DNA of 64,000 nt from Microterricola viridarii. Lineage in GTDB: Bacteria; Actinomycetota; Actinomycetes; Actinomycetales; Microbacteriaceae. Of the stretch, positions 27,132 to 35,186 are shown piece by piece. Below the pieces are notes generated by a model. The model saw only the letters and a list, made by a program, of their open reading frames with translations. It searched no databases and was not told where the DNA came from. The stretch covers positions 434,001 to 498,000 of the forward strand of contig NZ_CP014145.1 in the NCBI RefSeq assembly GCF_001542775.1. Reading direction: 5' to 3'. Within the stretch, counting starts at the first letter, position 1, and every line of letters begins with the position of its first letter. Position numbers and translations under genes: made by a program.

Positions 27132-28435
27132 CTACTCCTCGGGGATCGGCTCCGGCTCGTGGCGGCGCAGCGCATCACGCCAGCTCATGGCCTGCGAGGC
27201 CTTGATCGCGCAGACGATGAGCAGCATCCAGCCGTACTCACCGAGCACCGTGCTCTCGGCGAGGGACGTGACGGTGAGGGCGAGCACCACCAGCGCAGGC
27301 CAGACGTACACCGTGCTGCGCCGCTCGCTGGCCAGCAGCCAGGAGCGCACCAGGGCGAAGCCGACGAGGGCGATGAACGAGATCAGCCCGACCAGGCCGA
27401 GCTGGAAGTACACGTCGAAGAAGGCGCTGAGCGCCGAGCTCTGCGAACCCCCGTGGCCAGGTTGAGCCAGAGGTAGGGCGGCGACGTCGGCTGCCAGGCT
27501 CCCACCCAGCCCCAGCCCTGTAGGGAGTTCAGCTGCGTGTAGCGCAGGATCTCACGCCAGAGCGCGGTGCGCACCTCGAACTCGCTGCCGGCGTTGAGCA
27601 CGTTCAGGATGCTGGACCGCAGCAGCCAGAGCACCGCGCCCAGGATCGTGACCGCGGCGAGCAGGCCGAGCTGCCAGTACATCCGGCTGGCGGCGGGCAC
27701 CCGGCGGATGCCGGCCAGCGCCAGCGCGGCCACACCGACAACGAAGAACGCCCCGAACGTCACCGGCGAGCCAGAGAACAGCACCAGCAGGGTGGCCAGC
27801 GCGATCGAGAACACGGCCTGCATCCGGGGCACGGAACGGGTCATGAACTCGATGGAGAAGGTGATCAGACCGATCAGGGCCACCAGACCGAGCTGGTTGC
27901 GGCTGCCGAAGACGCCCTGCAGCGGCCCGAACGACGCGATGTTGCCCTGGATGTCGAGGAAGGCGATGGGCAGGTCCAGCAGCAGACCGGAGACCACCTC
28001 GAGGGTGAGTGAGAGTCCGAGCAGCACCCGCAGCACATCGCCGAGGCCGCGCACCAGCTGGATCGTGTCGCGCACCAGCGTCAGGTAGACGGCGAGCGCG
28101 GTGAACAGGAGCAGGTAGAGCACCCGGCCGCCGCTGGTGAATGTCGTCGTGCTCCAGAACACCGACAGGATGCTCCAGCCGAGGAACACCAGGATCGTGA
28201 TCGGCGGCAGCCCGTACCAGTCGATGCTCTCCCGGCGGGAGAGCAGGGAGAGGGTGGCCAACGCGACCAGGGTGATGAGGATCGCCAGCAACCCTGCCCA
28301 GCCCATCGTCGCCCGCAGCAGGTGGGTGCCGAACGCCGTGCCCAGGATGCACAGCGTGAGTGCGGAGGCGAAACGGGCAGAGCCCAGCAGGTGGGCCACC
28401 GCCGGTGGCAACACAGTGCGTCGGATGGCCTCCAT
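27132..28435 (-). pseudogene. O-antigen ligase/polymerase-like membrane protein, interrupted by a -1 frameshift
   Basis: The first 330 residues, with about nine hydrophobic helices and the LQGWGWVGAW loop typical of O-antigen ligase domains, are in one frame; the last 93 (VYFQLGLVGLISFIALVGF and ESTVLGEYGWMLL) are in another. The join is the CCCCC run 27448-27452. Adding one base gives ATGGSQSSALSAFFDVYFQL and a continuous 434-residue protein, close in size and in C-terminal motif to its neighbour upstream. Wzy/WaaL-type proteins polymerise or ligate polyprenyl-linked glycans on the outer face of the membrane. Confidence 0.82.
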
Positions 28436-28438
28436 GCC

Positions 28439-29758
28439 TTAAGGCATCGTCTCGACGCGGCGGAGGTTGCGCTTCGTGATCAGGGCGAGCGCGACCAGCA
28501 TCATCCAGCCGCCCTCGATCAGGATCCGGCTCTCGGTGAAGCTCTGCACGAGCAGCGCGATCATCAGCAGGAAGGGAACCAGGGCGGATGCCGCATACGG
28601 CCGGTCGTCGGCGAGCGAGTCACGGGGGCGGTCGACGGCGAGGAACCAGCTGCGCCAGAGCGTGCCGATGACGAGGGCGGCGAACAGTACAACGCCGATG
28701 ACGCCCAGCTGCAGCCAGACGTCGAGCCAGGCGCTGTGCGCTTGCAGGTAGGTGACTCCCTTGCGGACCGCGAGATCGTCGAACGGCTCCACCCACGGCG
28801 CCCAGTAGCTGACCCAGCCCCAGCCGGCGACGGGGCGTTGGGACGCGAGCTCGGTGACGGCCGACCAGATGTCGAAGCGGCCGGTCAGGTCCTCGCTCTT
28901 GCCGAGCGCACCCAGCAGCGGGCCCCAGAGGAGCGAGCCGAACACCCCTCCGACCACGACGAGGCCGCCGGCGGTCAGGTAGACGGGGCGCCTCCGCTCC
29001 GGGCCGACCCGGCGGGCCCAGAGCGCGAAGCCGAGCGCGACGGCGACCACGACGGCCGCGATCAGCACGGTGGCGGAGCGGGTCAGGCCGAGCGTCAGCA
29101 CGGCGATGGCCAGCCAGGCGATGCCGGGCCCGCGCCGCACCGTGCGCGCCGCCAGCTGGGCGGCGAAGACGATCAACGCCAGCAGCGCTGCCGCCGCCAG
29201 CAGGTTGCGGTTGGCGACGATGCCCTCGATCGGGCCGCCCTGGAACAGCAGCCCGCGCGACCAATAGAACGCAGCGGGGATCTTGCCCTCGTAGTCGGTG
29301 AAGAAGGGCAGCACCGGCCCGCCGACGAAGACGGCGACCCAGAGCTCGAACAGCAGGGAGAGGCCGAGCAGCCAGCGGAGGGCGGCGCCGAGCGCCCGCA
29401 GGAACTCGGGCCAGGTCAGGCACAGCCCGAGCAGGAGTGCCGGCACGGTTGTGGCCAGCTGGGCCAGGATGCCGACGGCCGTGGCGCCGGGATAGAACGA
29501 CCACGCCAGCGAGAGCACCGCGAGGCCGAGGAACAGCCAGAGGCTGACCGGGGTCCGCCGCCACAGCGTGCGGCCGTTCAGCCACTCGGGCTTCAGGCGC
29601 AGCAGGGCAACGACGCTGGCGGCGAGCAGCAGCAGCACAAGCGCGCCCCAACCCCACCAGCCGAGAAGGTTGCGCCAGAACTGGCCGGCGAGCGCCGTGA
29701 ACAGCAGCGCCGTTGCCAGCGTGTGCACGGCAAAACGGCTACGGCCCGGCTGCATCAT
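28439..29758 (-). CDS. O-antigen ligase/polymerase-like membrane protein
   Basis: A 439-residue protein with about twelve hydrophobic helices. The long periplasmic loop contains GRFDIWSAV, VAGWGWVSYWAPW and HSAWLDVWLQLGVIGVVLF, the histidine-containing signature of the Wzy_C/O-antigen ligase domain; the last helix reads ESRILIEGGWMML. Its partner downstream is 3 bases away, shares this layout and is probably an old duplicate. It may polymerise or attach one of the surface glycans encoded around it. Confidence 0.85.
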   Translation of the reverse strand: MMQPGRSRFAVHTLATALLFTALAGQFWRNLLGWWGWGALVLLLLAASVVALLRLKPEWLNGRTLWRRTPVSLWLFLGLAVLSLAWSFYPGATAVGILAQLATTVPALLLGLCLTWPEFLRALGAALRWLLGLSLLFELWVAVFVGGPVLPFFTDYEGKIPAAFYWSRGLLFQGGPIEGIVANRNLLAAAALLALIVFAAQLAARTVRRGPGIAWLAIAVLTLGLTRSATVLIAAVVVAVALGFALWARRVGPERRRPVYLTAGGLVVVGGVFGSLLWGPLLGALGKSEDLTGRFDIWSAVTELASQRPVAGWGWVSYWAPWVEPFDDLAVRKGVTYLQAHSAWLDVWLQLGVIGVVLFAALVIGTLWRSWFLAVDRPRDSLADDRPYAASALVPFLLMIALLVQSFTESRILIEGGWMMLVALALITKRNLRRVETMP

Positions 29759-29823
29759 GGCACAAGGCTATCGAACTCGGGCAGGGGAACGGTGCAGCGG
29801 AGGGGAGCGGCGCGGGCAGCGGC

Positions 29824-31002
29824 TCAGACGAATGCCGCCTGCCCGGTGATGCTGCGGCCGACGATCAACGCGTTCATCTCGCGGGTTCCCTCGTAGGAGT
29901 AGAGCGCCTCGGCGTCGGCGAAGAAACGGGCGACCTCGTAGTCGAGCACGATGCCGTTGCCGCCGAACAGTTCGCGGCACCATGCGACACTCTCCCGCAT
30001 GCGGGACGTGGTGAACGCCTTCGCGAGTGCCGAGTGCTCATCGCGCTGCTGGCCGGCATCCTGCATCTCCGACACGCGCACCACCATGCCGAGCGAGGCG
30101 GTGATGTTGCCGAGGCTCTTGGAGAGCAGGTCCTGTACGAGCTGGTGCGAGCCGATCGGCTTGCCGAACTGCACCCGCTCCTTCGAATAGGCGACGGCCG
30201 CCTCGTAGGCGCCGGCCGCCACGCCGACGGCCGCCCAGGCGACCTCTGCCCTGGTCAGCCGCAGCACCTTGGCGGTGTCTTTGAACGAGTTCGCGTTCGC
30301 CAGCCGGAGCGACTCGGGAACGACGACGTCCTCGAGCGTGATGTCGGCGTTCTGCACGGGGCGCAGGGCGATCTTGCCCTCGATCTTGCGCGCGCTGAAG
30401 CCCGGCGTGCTGGTCGGCACGATGAAGCCCTTGACATGGTTGTCTGCGACATCCTTCGCCCAGATGACGGTCACGTCGGCGAAGGTGGCGTTGCCGATCC
30501 AGCGCTTGGCGCCGTTCAGCACCCAGTTGTCGCCGTCGCGGCGGGCCGTCGTGGCCAGGCCCTGCGCGCTGTCCGATCCACTCTGCGGCTCGGTCAGGCC
30601 GAAGCTGCCGATGAGCTCGCCGGATGCCAGCCGGGGCAGCCACTCCGCGCGCTGCTCCGCGGAGCCGCACACCGAGATGGAGCCGCAGCACAGGCCGTTC
30701 TGCACGCCGGCGAAGGTCGCGACGGAGGCGTCGACCCTGGCCATCTCGAACGCCACAAAGCCCCGGAATACCGCCGAGTTCTCGAACGGCCGGGTCTCGT
30801 CCCAGGCGAAGCTGAACGCGCCCAGGTCTGCCAGCGGCTGCACGATCTGCGTCGGGAACTCCGCGCGCTCCCAGTAGCCGCCGATGATGGGCCGCACCTC
30901 GGACTCCAGGTAGCCGCGGAGCGCCATGATGGCCTGCTGCTCCGGCTCGGAGAGCAGTGACTCGTAGCTGTAAAAGTCGGACACGAGGGGCTGGAAGGTC
31001 AT
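29824..31002 (-). CDS. acyl-CoA dehydrogenase, glutaryl-CoA dehydrogenase type
   Basis: A 392-residue flavoprotein of the acyl-CoA dehydrogenase family: N-terminal helical domain, the FAD-binding FGLTEPQSGSD and NGAKRWIGNA strands, then the C-terminal helices with RVQFGKPIGSHQLVQDLL and FGGNGIVLDYEVARFF. The catalytic base lies in YSYEGTREMNALIVGRSITG (Glu371), the arrangement of glutaryl-CoA dehydrogenases rather than short- or medium-chain types. The ATG at 31002 is preceded by GGAG at suitable distance; longer starts are less likely. It has no metabolic partner nearby and stands between the glycan locus and manA. Confidence 0.87.
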   Translation of the reverse strand: MTFQPLVSDFYSYESLLSEPEQQAIMALRGYLESEVRPIIGGYWERAEFPTQIVQPLADLGAFSFAWDETRPFENSAVFRGFVAFEMARVDASVATFAGVQNGLCCGSISVCGSAEQRAEWLPRLASGELIGSFGLTEPQSGSDSAQGLATTARRDGDNWVLNGAKRWIGNATFADVTVIWAKDVADNHVKGFIVPTSTPGFSARKIEGKIALRPVQNADITLEDVVVPESLRLANANSFKDTAKVLRLTRAEVAWAAVGVAAGAYEAAVAYSKERVQFGKPIGSHQLVQDLLSKSLGNITASLGMVVRVSEMQDAGQQRDEHSALAKAFTTSRMRESVAWCRELFGGNGIVLDYEVARFFADAEALYSYEGTREMNALIVGRSITGQAAFV

Positions 31003-31136
31003 GCTCTGCTCCATTGCATACAGCGGCCCCTGCTGCCAGGGGCCGGACGGTGACGTGGGGCCAGCATAGGCGGCGGGTCCGCAGAGCTCGGAGTCGCTTG
31101 GTAGTTTGGGCTGAAGCCAGCCTGATCGGACCCACC

Positions 31137-32378
31137 ATGTTTGTAGCAATCTCCAATACGCCCCGCGACTATGCCTGGGGTTCCAGCTCGGCGATCGCCG
31201 GGCTGCTCGGGCACACGCCGAGCGGCGCGCCGGAGGCCGAGCTGTGGCTGGGCGCCCACCCCGCGTCGCCGAGCGTGATCGTCGGCGCCCAGGCAGGCGA
31301 GCCGGCGACGCTGCCGGAGCTGGTGCGGGCAGACCCGGCGGCGACGCTGGGGGAGCGCAGCATCGCCGAGCACGGCGAACGCCTGCCGTTCCTGCTCAAG
31401 GTGCTCGCGGCCGGCGGTCCGCTGTCGCTGCAGGCCCACCCATCGCCGGAGCAGGCACGGGCCGGATTCGCGCTCGAGAACGAGGCGGGCATCGCCGTGG
31501 ACGCGCCGGACCGCAACTACAAGGACGCCTTCCACAAGCCGGAGCTGATCGTGGCGTTGAGCGAGCGGTTCGAGGCGCTCTGTGGCTTCCGCGCGCTGGC
31601 CGACGTGCAGCGCATCCTGGCCGAGCTGCGGCGCGCGGATGCGGAGAGCGGTGAGCCACAGCCTGCTCCGCTGGATGCGCTGGAGGTGCGGCTGTCCGGT
31701 CCGGACGGGCTGCGGGACGCCGTCGAGTGGCTGCTGCGCGACGGTCGCAGCGCGGATTCTGGCGAGGTGGACAGGCTGGTCGAGCGGGTTGTGGCGCTCG
31801 CCGCATCCGAGACCCTCGCCGTCGGCGAATTCGCCCCCGAGTTCGCCACCGTGCTCACGCTGGCCGACGCCTACCCCGGCGACCCCGGCATCGTGCTGGC
31901 CCTGCTGCTCAACCGGGTCACCCTGGGGCCGGGGGAGGCGCTCTACCTGCCGGCCGGCAACATCCATGCCTACCTGGACGGGCTCGGCATCGAGCTGATG
32001 GCCGCCAGCGACAATGTGCTGCGTGGTGGGCTGACGCCCAAGCACATTGACGTGGACGAGCTGCTGCACGTGCTCAGCTTCGATCCCGTGCCTGTGCCGC
32101 TGCTGGTGCCGGAGAACCCGCATCCCGGTGCGCTGGTCTACCGCCCAGATGTCAGCGATTTCGTGTTGCACTCCATCGAGCGTTTGGCCGCACAGCCGGC
32201 AACCCCTGTCACGCTCAACGGCCCGGCGATCGCCCTCTGCACGTCGGGAGCGCTGCAGATCAGCGGTGACCGCGGCGCGACCACGGTGGAGCGGGGCGGA
32301 TCGGTGTTCATCACCCCGGAGGAGGGCGAGCTGGCCGTCACCGGCGCCGGCACGCTGTTCCTGGCCACCGTCGGCTAG
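31137..32378 (+). CDS. manA: mannose-6-phosphate isomerase, class I
   Basis: A 413-residue cupin enzyme interconverting fructose 6-phosphate and mannose 6-phosphate, the entry to GDP-mannose. DYAWGSSSAI and PEAELWLGAHP open the protein; the zinc-site region has LSLQAHPSPEQA, KPELIVALS and YLPAGNIHAYLDGLGIELM, followed by GGLTPKHID. The ATG at 31137 begins the family homology; the longer in-frame opening reads through the divergent promoter region. A TAGTTT hexamer about 30 bases upstream is a candidate -10. Its product supports the gmd genes and GDP-mannose-dependent glycosylation. Confidence 0.93.
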   Translation: MFVAISNTPRDYAWGSSSAIAGLLGHTPSGAPEAELWLGAHPASPSVIVGAQAGEPATLPELVRADPAATLGERSIAEHGERLPFLLKVLAAGGPLSLQAHPSPEQARAGFALENEAGIAVDAPDRNYKDAFHKPELIVALSERFEALCGFRALADVQRILAELRRADAESGEPQPAPLDALEVRLSGPDGLRDAVEWLLRDGRSADSGEVDRLVERVVALAASETLAVGEFAPEFATVLTLADAYPGDPGIVLALLLNRVTLGPGEALYLPAGNIHAYLDGLGIELMAASDNVLRGGLTPKHIDVDELLHVLSFDPVPVPLLVPENPHPGALVYRPDVSDFVLHSIERLAAQPATPVTLNGPAIALCTSGALQISGDRGATTVERGGSVFITPEEGELAVTGAGTLFLATVG

Positions 32379-32398
32379 TTCCCGGGCCTGCGCCTGCC

Positions 32399-33394
32399 TC
32401 AGTCGACGTTGAGCAGCTCGCGCTGGTCGGTGCGCGAACCGAAGGTGCGCCGGTAGGCCATCGGCGTGGTCTGCAGCACCTTGACGAAGTGGTGCCGCAT
32501 CACGGAGGCCGTGCCGAACCCGGTGTCGCCGGCGATCACCTCCAGGCTCAACTCGCTCTCTTCGAGCAACTGCTGCGCGCGCAGCAGGCGCTGCCGGTTG
32601 AGCCACGCCGTCGGAGTGGTGCCGAGCTCTGCGCGGAACCGCCTGGCGAAGGTGCGCGGCGACATGAGCGCGGTGCGGGCGAGCTGGTCGACGGTCTGCT
32701 CCTGGTCGAGGTGCTGCAGCATCCACTCGGTCACACCGGCCAATGAATCGTTCGGCGTTGCGGCCGGCAGCTGGATGAACTGGGACTGCCCGCCGTCGCG
32801 CTGCGGCGGCACCACCATGCGCCTGGCGATGTTGTTGGCCATGGATGCGCCGAGCTCCCGCCGCACGATGTGCAGCGCCGCGTCGATGCCGGCCGCGGTG
32901 CCGGCCCCGGTGACGACGCGGCGGTCCTCGACGAAGAGCACGTCGGCGTCGACGGTCGTCGCGGGGAAGCGTTCGGCGAGCGTGTCGGTGTACATCCAGT
33001 GCGTCGTGCTGCGCCGGCCGTCGAGCAGCCCGGCCTCGCCGAGCAGGAACGCCCCACTGCAGACGCTGAGCACCCAGGCCCCGCGCGCCTCCGCGTCGCG
33101 CACGAGGCGCAGGATCTCGGGGTGGGCGCCGGTCGTGACCTCGTCGCAGATGTCGACACCGAGGTAGGCAGGGATCACGACGAGGTCGGCGTCGGCGGCG
33201 GCGTCGAGGCCGTCCCGCACGACGATGTCGAAGCCGAGCTTCGTGCGGATCGGGCCCGGCTCGGCCGCGACGATGGTGAAGTCGAAGCGCGGGCCGCCGC
33301 AGTCGGAGCGGTCGATGCCGAACACCTCGCAGACCACCCCGAACTCGAACGGGGCCATGCCCGGCAGTGCGACGCAGACGACCTTGTTGAGCAT
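32399..33394 (-). CDS. GlxA-type transcriptional regulator (DJ-1/PfpI domain plus AraC helix-turn-helix)
   Basis: A 331-residue protein with two domains. Residues 1-175 are DJ-1/PfpI-like (VCVALPGMAPFEFGVVCEVFG, then VLSVCSGAFLLGEAGLL holding the nucleophile-elbow cysteine). Residues 225-325 are an AraC double helix-turn-helix (MSPRTFARRFRAELGTTP, ITGFG-like VIAGDTGFGTASVMRHHFVK). Such proteins sense small molecules, often amines or amino-acid derivatives, and bind repeated half-sites. An array of TGGCA sites lies just upstream, between it and the divergent 33517 gene, and is its likely operator. Confidence 0.9.
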   Translation of the reverse strand: MLNKVVCVALPGMAPFEFGVVCEVFGIDRSDCGGPRFDFTIVAAEPGPIRTKLGFDIVVRDGLDAAADADLVVIPAYLGVDICDEVTTGAHPEILRLVRDAEARGAWVLSVCSGAFLLGEAGLLDGRRSTTHWMYTDTLAERFPATTVDADVLFVEDRRVVTGAGTAAGIDAALHIVRRELGASMANNIARRMVVPPQRDGGQSQFIQLPAATPNDSLAGVTEWMLQHLDQEQTVDQLARTALMSPRTFARRFRAELGTTPTAWLNRQRLLRAQQLLEESELSLEVIAGDTGFGTASVMRHHFVKVLQTTPMAYRRTFGSRTDQRELLNVD

Positions 33395-33424
33395 GGGAAC
33401 CTCCGTGTGTGGACGACCGCCGGG

Positions 33425-33517
33425 TGGCAGCGGATGCCGCCAGCTGGCAGGAACTCGACGAATGCTGGCAATTCTGCCACTCGTGGCAGGAAGTCACAAG
33501 GGCAAGGATTTCTGCCA
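33425..33517. promoter_or_regulatory. array of TGGCA half-sites, probable operator of the GlxA-type regulator
   Basis: TGGCA on the plus strand begins at 33425, 33445, 33466 and 33484, that is about every 20 bases (two helical turns). The third copy forms a perfect palindrome, TGGCAATTCTGCCA (33466-33479); the second and fourth share TGGCAGGAA. A further inverted copy, TTTCTGCCA, ends at 33517 on the ATG of the plus-strand gene. The array fills the divergent intergenic region, so both genes may be controlled by the AraC-type protein. Confidence 0.65.
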
Positions 33518-33681
33518 TGATCATTCTCCTGTTTATGGCGGCCCTCGGGATCTGGGCCATCGTCGGTGCGGCCAGCGCGGTGCGACGCGACGGCTATCGT
33601 CGCTGCAATACAGTGGAGGCTGGCCTGCGGCTGGCTCCGCGGAACGCACTCGAGAAGGAGAATCAATGGCGTGGTTGGTAA
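33517..33681 (+). CDS. small single-helix membrane protein
   Basis: A 54-residue protein: one hydrophobic helix (IILLFMAALGIWAIVGAAS, residues 2-20) followed by a basic tail with VRRDGYRRCNT. AAGGA lies 8 bases before the ATG. The stop overlaps the galE start by 16 bases, so the two may be coupled. The V-R-R-D-G-Y-R-R type ending resembles small hypothetical proteins of this bacterial family as I remember them. Function unknown. The last TGGCA half-site of the upstream array covers its start codon. Confidence 0.6.
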   Translation: MIILLFMAALGIWAIVGAASAVRRDGYRRCNTVEAGLRLAPRNALEKENQWRGW

Positions 33682-34628
33682 CGGGCGGCGCGGGATACAT
33701 CGGCTCACACGTCGTGCGGGCCTTCCTCGCAGACAACATCGACGTCGTCATTGTCGATGACCTCTCCAGCGGCCACGCCGAGTTCGTGCCCGCCGACGTC
33801 CCCTTCTACCGCGGCAGCATCCTCGACGCCGCACTGCTCGGCCGCCTGTTCGCCGAGAACGTCATCGACGGTGTCGTGCACGTCGCCGGCTTCAAATACG
33901 CCGGCGTCTCCGTGCAGCGCCCGCTGCACACCTACGAGCAGAACGTGACCGCGACGACCGTGCTGTTGCAGGCGATGCAGGATGCCGGCGTCAACCGCAT
34001 CGTGTTCTCCTCCAGCGCCGCCGTCTACGGCACGCCGAACACCCCGCTCGTCACAGAGGACACCCCGAAGGCGCCGGAATCCCCGTACGGCGAGAGCAAG
34101 CTCATCGGCGAGTGGCTGCTGCGCGACGAGGGTATTGCGACCGGCCTGGCCCACACCTCGCTGCGCTACTTCAACGTGGTCGGCTCCGGCCACGACGGCC
34201 TCTACGACACCAGCCCGCACAACCTGTTCCCGCTGGTGTTCGACGCGCTGCTGGACGGTCGCACCCCGCGTATCAACGGCAACGACTACGCCACCGCGGA
34301 CGGCACCTGTGTGCGCGACTACATCCACGTGGCCGACCTGGCGCTCTCCCACGTCGCCGCCGCGGAGCGGCTGCAAGCGGGGGAGCCGCTCGAGCCCGTC
34401 TACAACCTGGGCAGCGGCGACGGCGTCTCGGTCGGCGAGATCATGAGCGAGATGGCGGCCGTCACCGGCATCCCGTTCTCTCCGGAGATCGCCCCGCGCC
34501 GGGCCGGTGACCCCGACCGGATCGTCGCCTCGGGCGAGCGCGCCCGCCGCGACCTCAACTGGCAGATGCGACACAGCCTGAGCGACATGGTGCGGAGCGC
34601 CTGGGAGGCACGCCGCGTCGCCGTCTGA
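33666..34628 (+). CDS. galE: UDP-glucose 4-epimerase
   Basis: A 320-residue extended short-chain dehydrogenase: WLVTGGAGYIGSHVVRAF (NAD-binding), VVHVAGFKYAGVSVQRP, the catalytic IVFSSSAAVYG, SPYGESK (Tyr-x3-Lys) and CVRDYIHVADLALSHV. This copy has a more classical substrate loop than the one at 14.3 kb and is likely the housekeeping UDP-galactose/UDP-glucose epimerase. GAGAAGGAGA provides a strong ribosome site 7-8 bases before the ATG at 33666, which excludes the longer opening starting in the regulator region. Confidence 0.9.
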   Translation: MAWLVTGGAGYIGSHVVRAFLADNIDVVIVDDLSSGHAEFVPADVPFYRGSILDAALLGRLFAENVIDGVVHVAGFKYAGVSVQRPLHTYEQNVTATTVLLQAMQDAGVNRIVFSSSAAVYGTPNTPLVTEDTPKAPESPYGESKLIGEWLLRDEGIATGLAHTSLRYFNVVGSGHDGLYDTSPHNLFPLVFDALLDGRTPRINGNDYATADGTCVRDYIHVADLALSHVAAAERLQAGEPLEPVYNLGSGDGVSVGEIMSEMAAVTGIPFSPEIAPRRAGDPDRIVASGERARRDLNWQMRHSLSDMVRSAWEARRVAV

Positions 34629-34680
34629 CGACCGTCCGACAGATCCGGCGCGTCGAACTCTCGATATTGAGTTGAGGGTT

Positions 34681-34686
34681 TATGCT
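34681..34686 (+). promoter_or_regulatory. -10 element upstream of whiB2
   Basis: TATGCT in an AT-richer patch of the 145-base gap before whiB2. It would give a leader of about 85 bases, long for this window, which may host regulation as is common at whiB genes. Confidence 0.4.
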
Positions 34687-34773
34687 CCCAGACTTGACGC
34701 CACCCTAATCACACCGGTGTAATTAGTTCGGACGCGCCGTGCAGGTGCGTGGACAAGAAGGGTGGGAGACGGT

Positions 34774-35094
34774 ATGTCGGTAACCGAATATCGTCCGGGG
34801 GTACCCGAGGACTGGTTCATTGATCCTGTCAATTTGGGCGTTCCGGGGGTCAGGACGCACAGTGACGACGGCAACCCACTGGCCTGGCAGACGGATTCCC
34901 TGTGCGCGCAGACCGATCCGGAGGCGTTCTTCCCTGAGAAGGGCGGCTCCACCCGGGACGCGAAGAAGATCTGCGGTGCCTGCGAGGTGCGCACGGAATG
35001 CCTGGAGTACGCGCTCTCCAACGATGAGCGCTTCGGCATCTGGGGCGGACTGTCCGAACGCGAGCGCCGGAAGCTGCGCAAGCGCGCCAGCTAG
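34774..35094 (+). CDS. whiB2: WhiB2/WhmD-like iron-sulfur transcription factor
   Basis: A 106-residue Wbl protein. Four cysteines at 44, 67, 70 and 76 form the C-x22-C-x2-C-x5-C cluster site that holds a [4Fe-4S] cluster. FFPEKGGST (52-60) and FGIWGGLSERERRKLRKR follow the WhiB2/WhmD pattern rather than that of WhiB1. WhiB2-class proteins control septation and cell division genes together with sigma factor. The ATG at 34774 is preceded by GGGAG; a GTG 12 bases upstream is also possible. Neighbouring whiB2 with DUF3499 and zincin-like genes is conserved in actinobacteria. Confidence 0.93.
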   Translation: MSVTEYRPGVPEDWFIDPVNLGVPGVRTHSDDGNPLAWQTDSLCAQTDPEAFFPEKGGSTRDAKKICGACEVRTECLEYALSNDERFGIWGGLSERERRKLRKRAS

Positions 35095-35171
35095 CGAACG
35101 GGCCAGTGAGATTGGGGCGCCGAGTTTGCGGCGCGCCTACCTCGCCTCATGGCGATCCTTCGCGCGCAACC

Positions 35172-35177
35172 TAGGCT
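35172..35177 (+). promoter_or_regulatory. -10 element of a near-leaderless promoter
   Basis: TAGGCT lies 9 bases before the ATG at 35187, so the GT2-fusion transcript should start within a few bases of its first codon. Confidence 0.55.
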
Positions 35178-35186
35178 TGTCCCGAT

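Noticed and set aside
30999..33560. An 853-codon minus-strand frame covering manA and the GlxA-type gene in another frame
   Set aside because: Arg/Ala-rich low-complexity product spanning two well-supported genes on opposite strands and the TGGCA array; a high-GC artefact.
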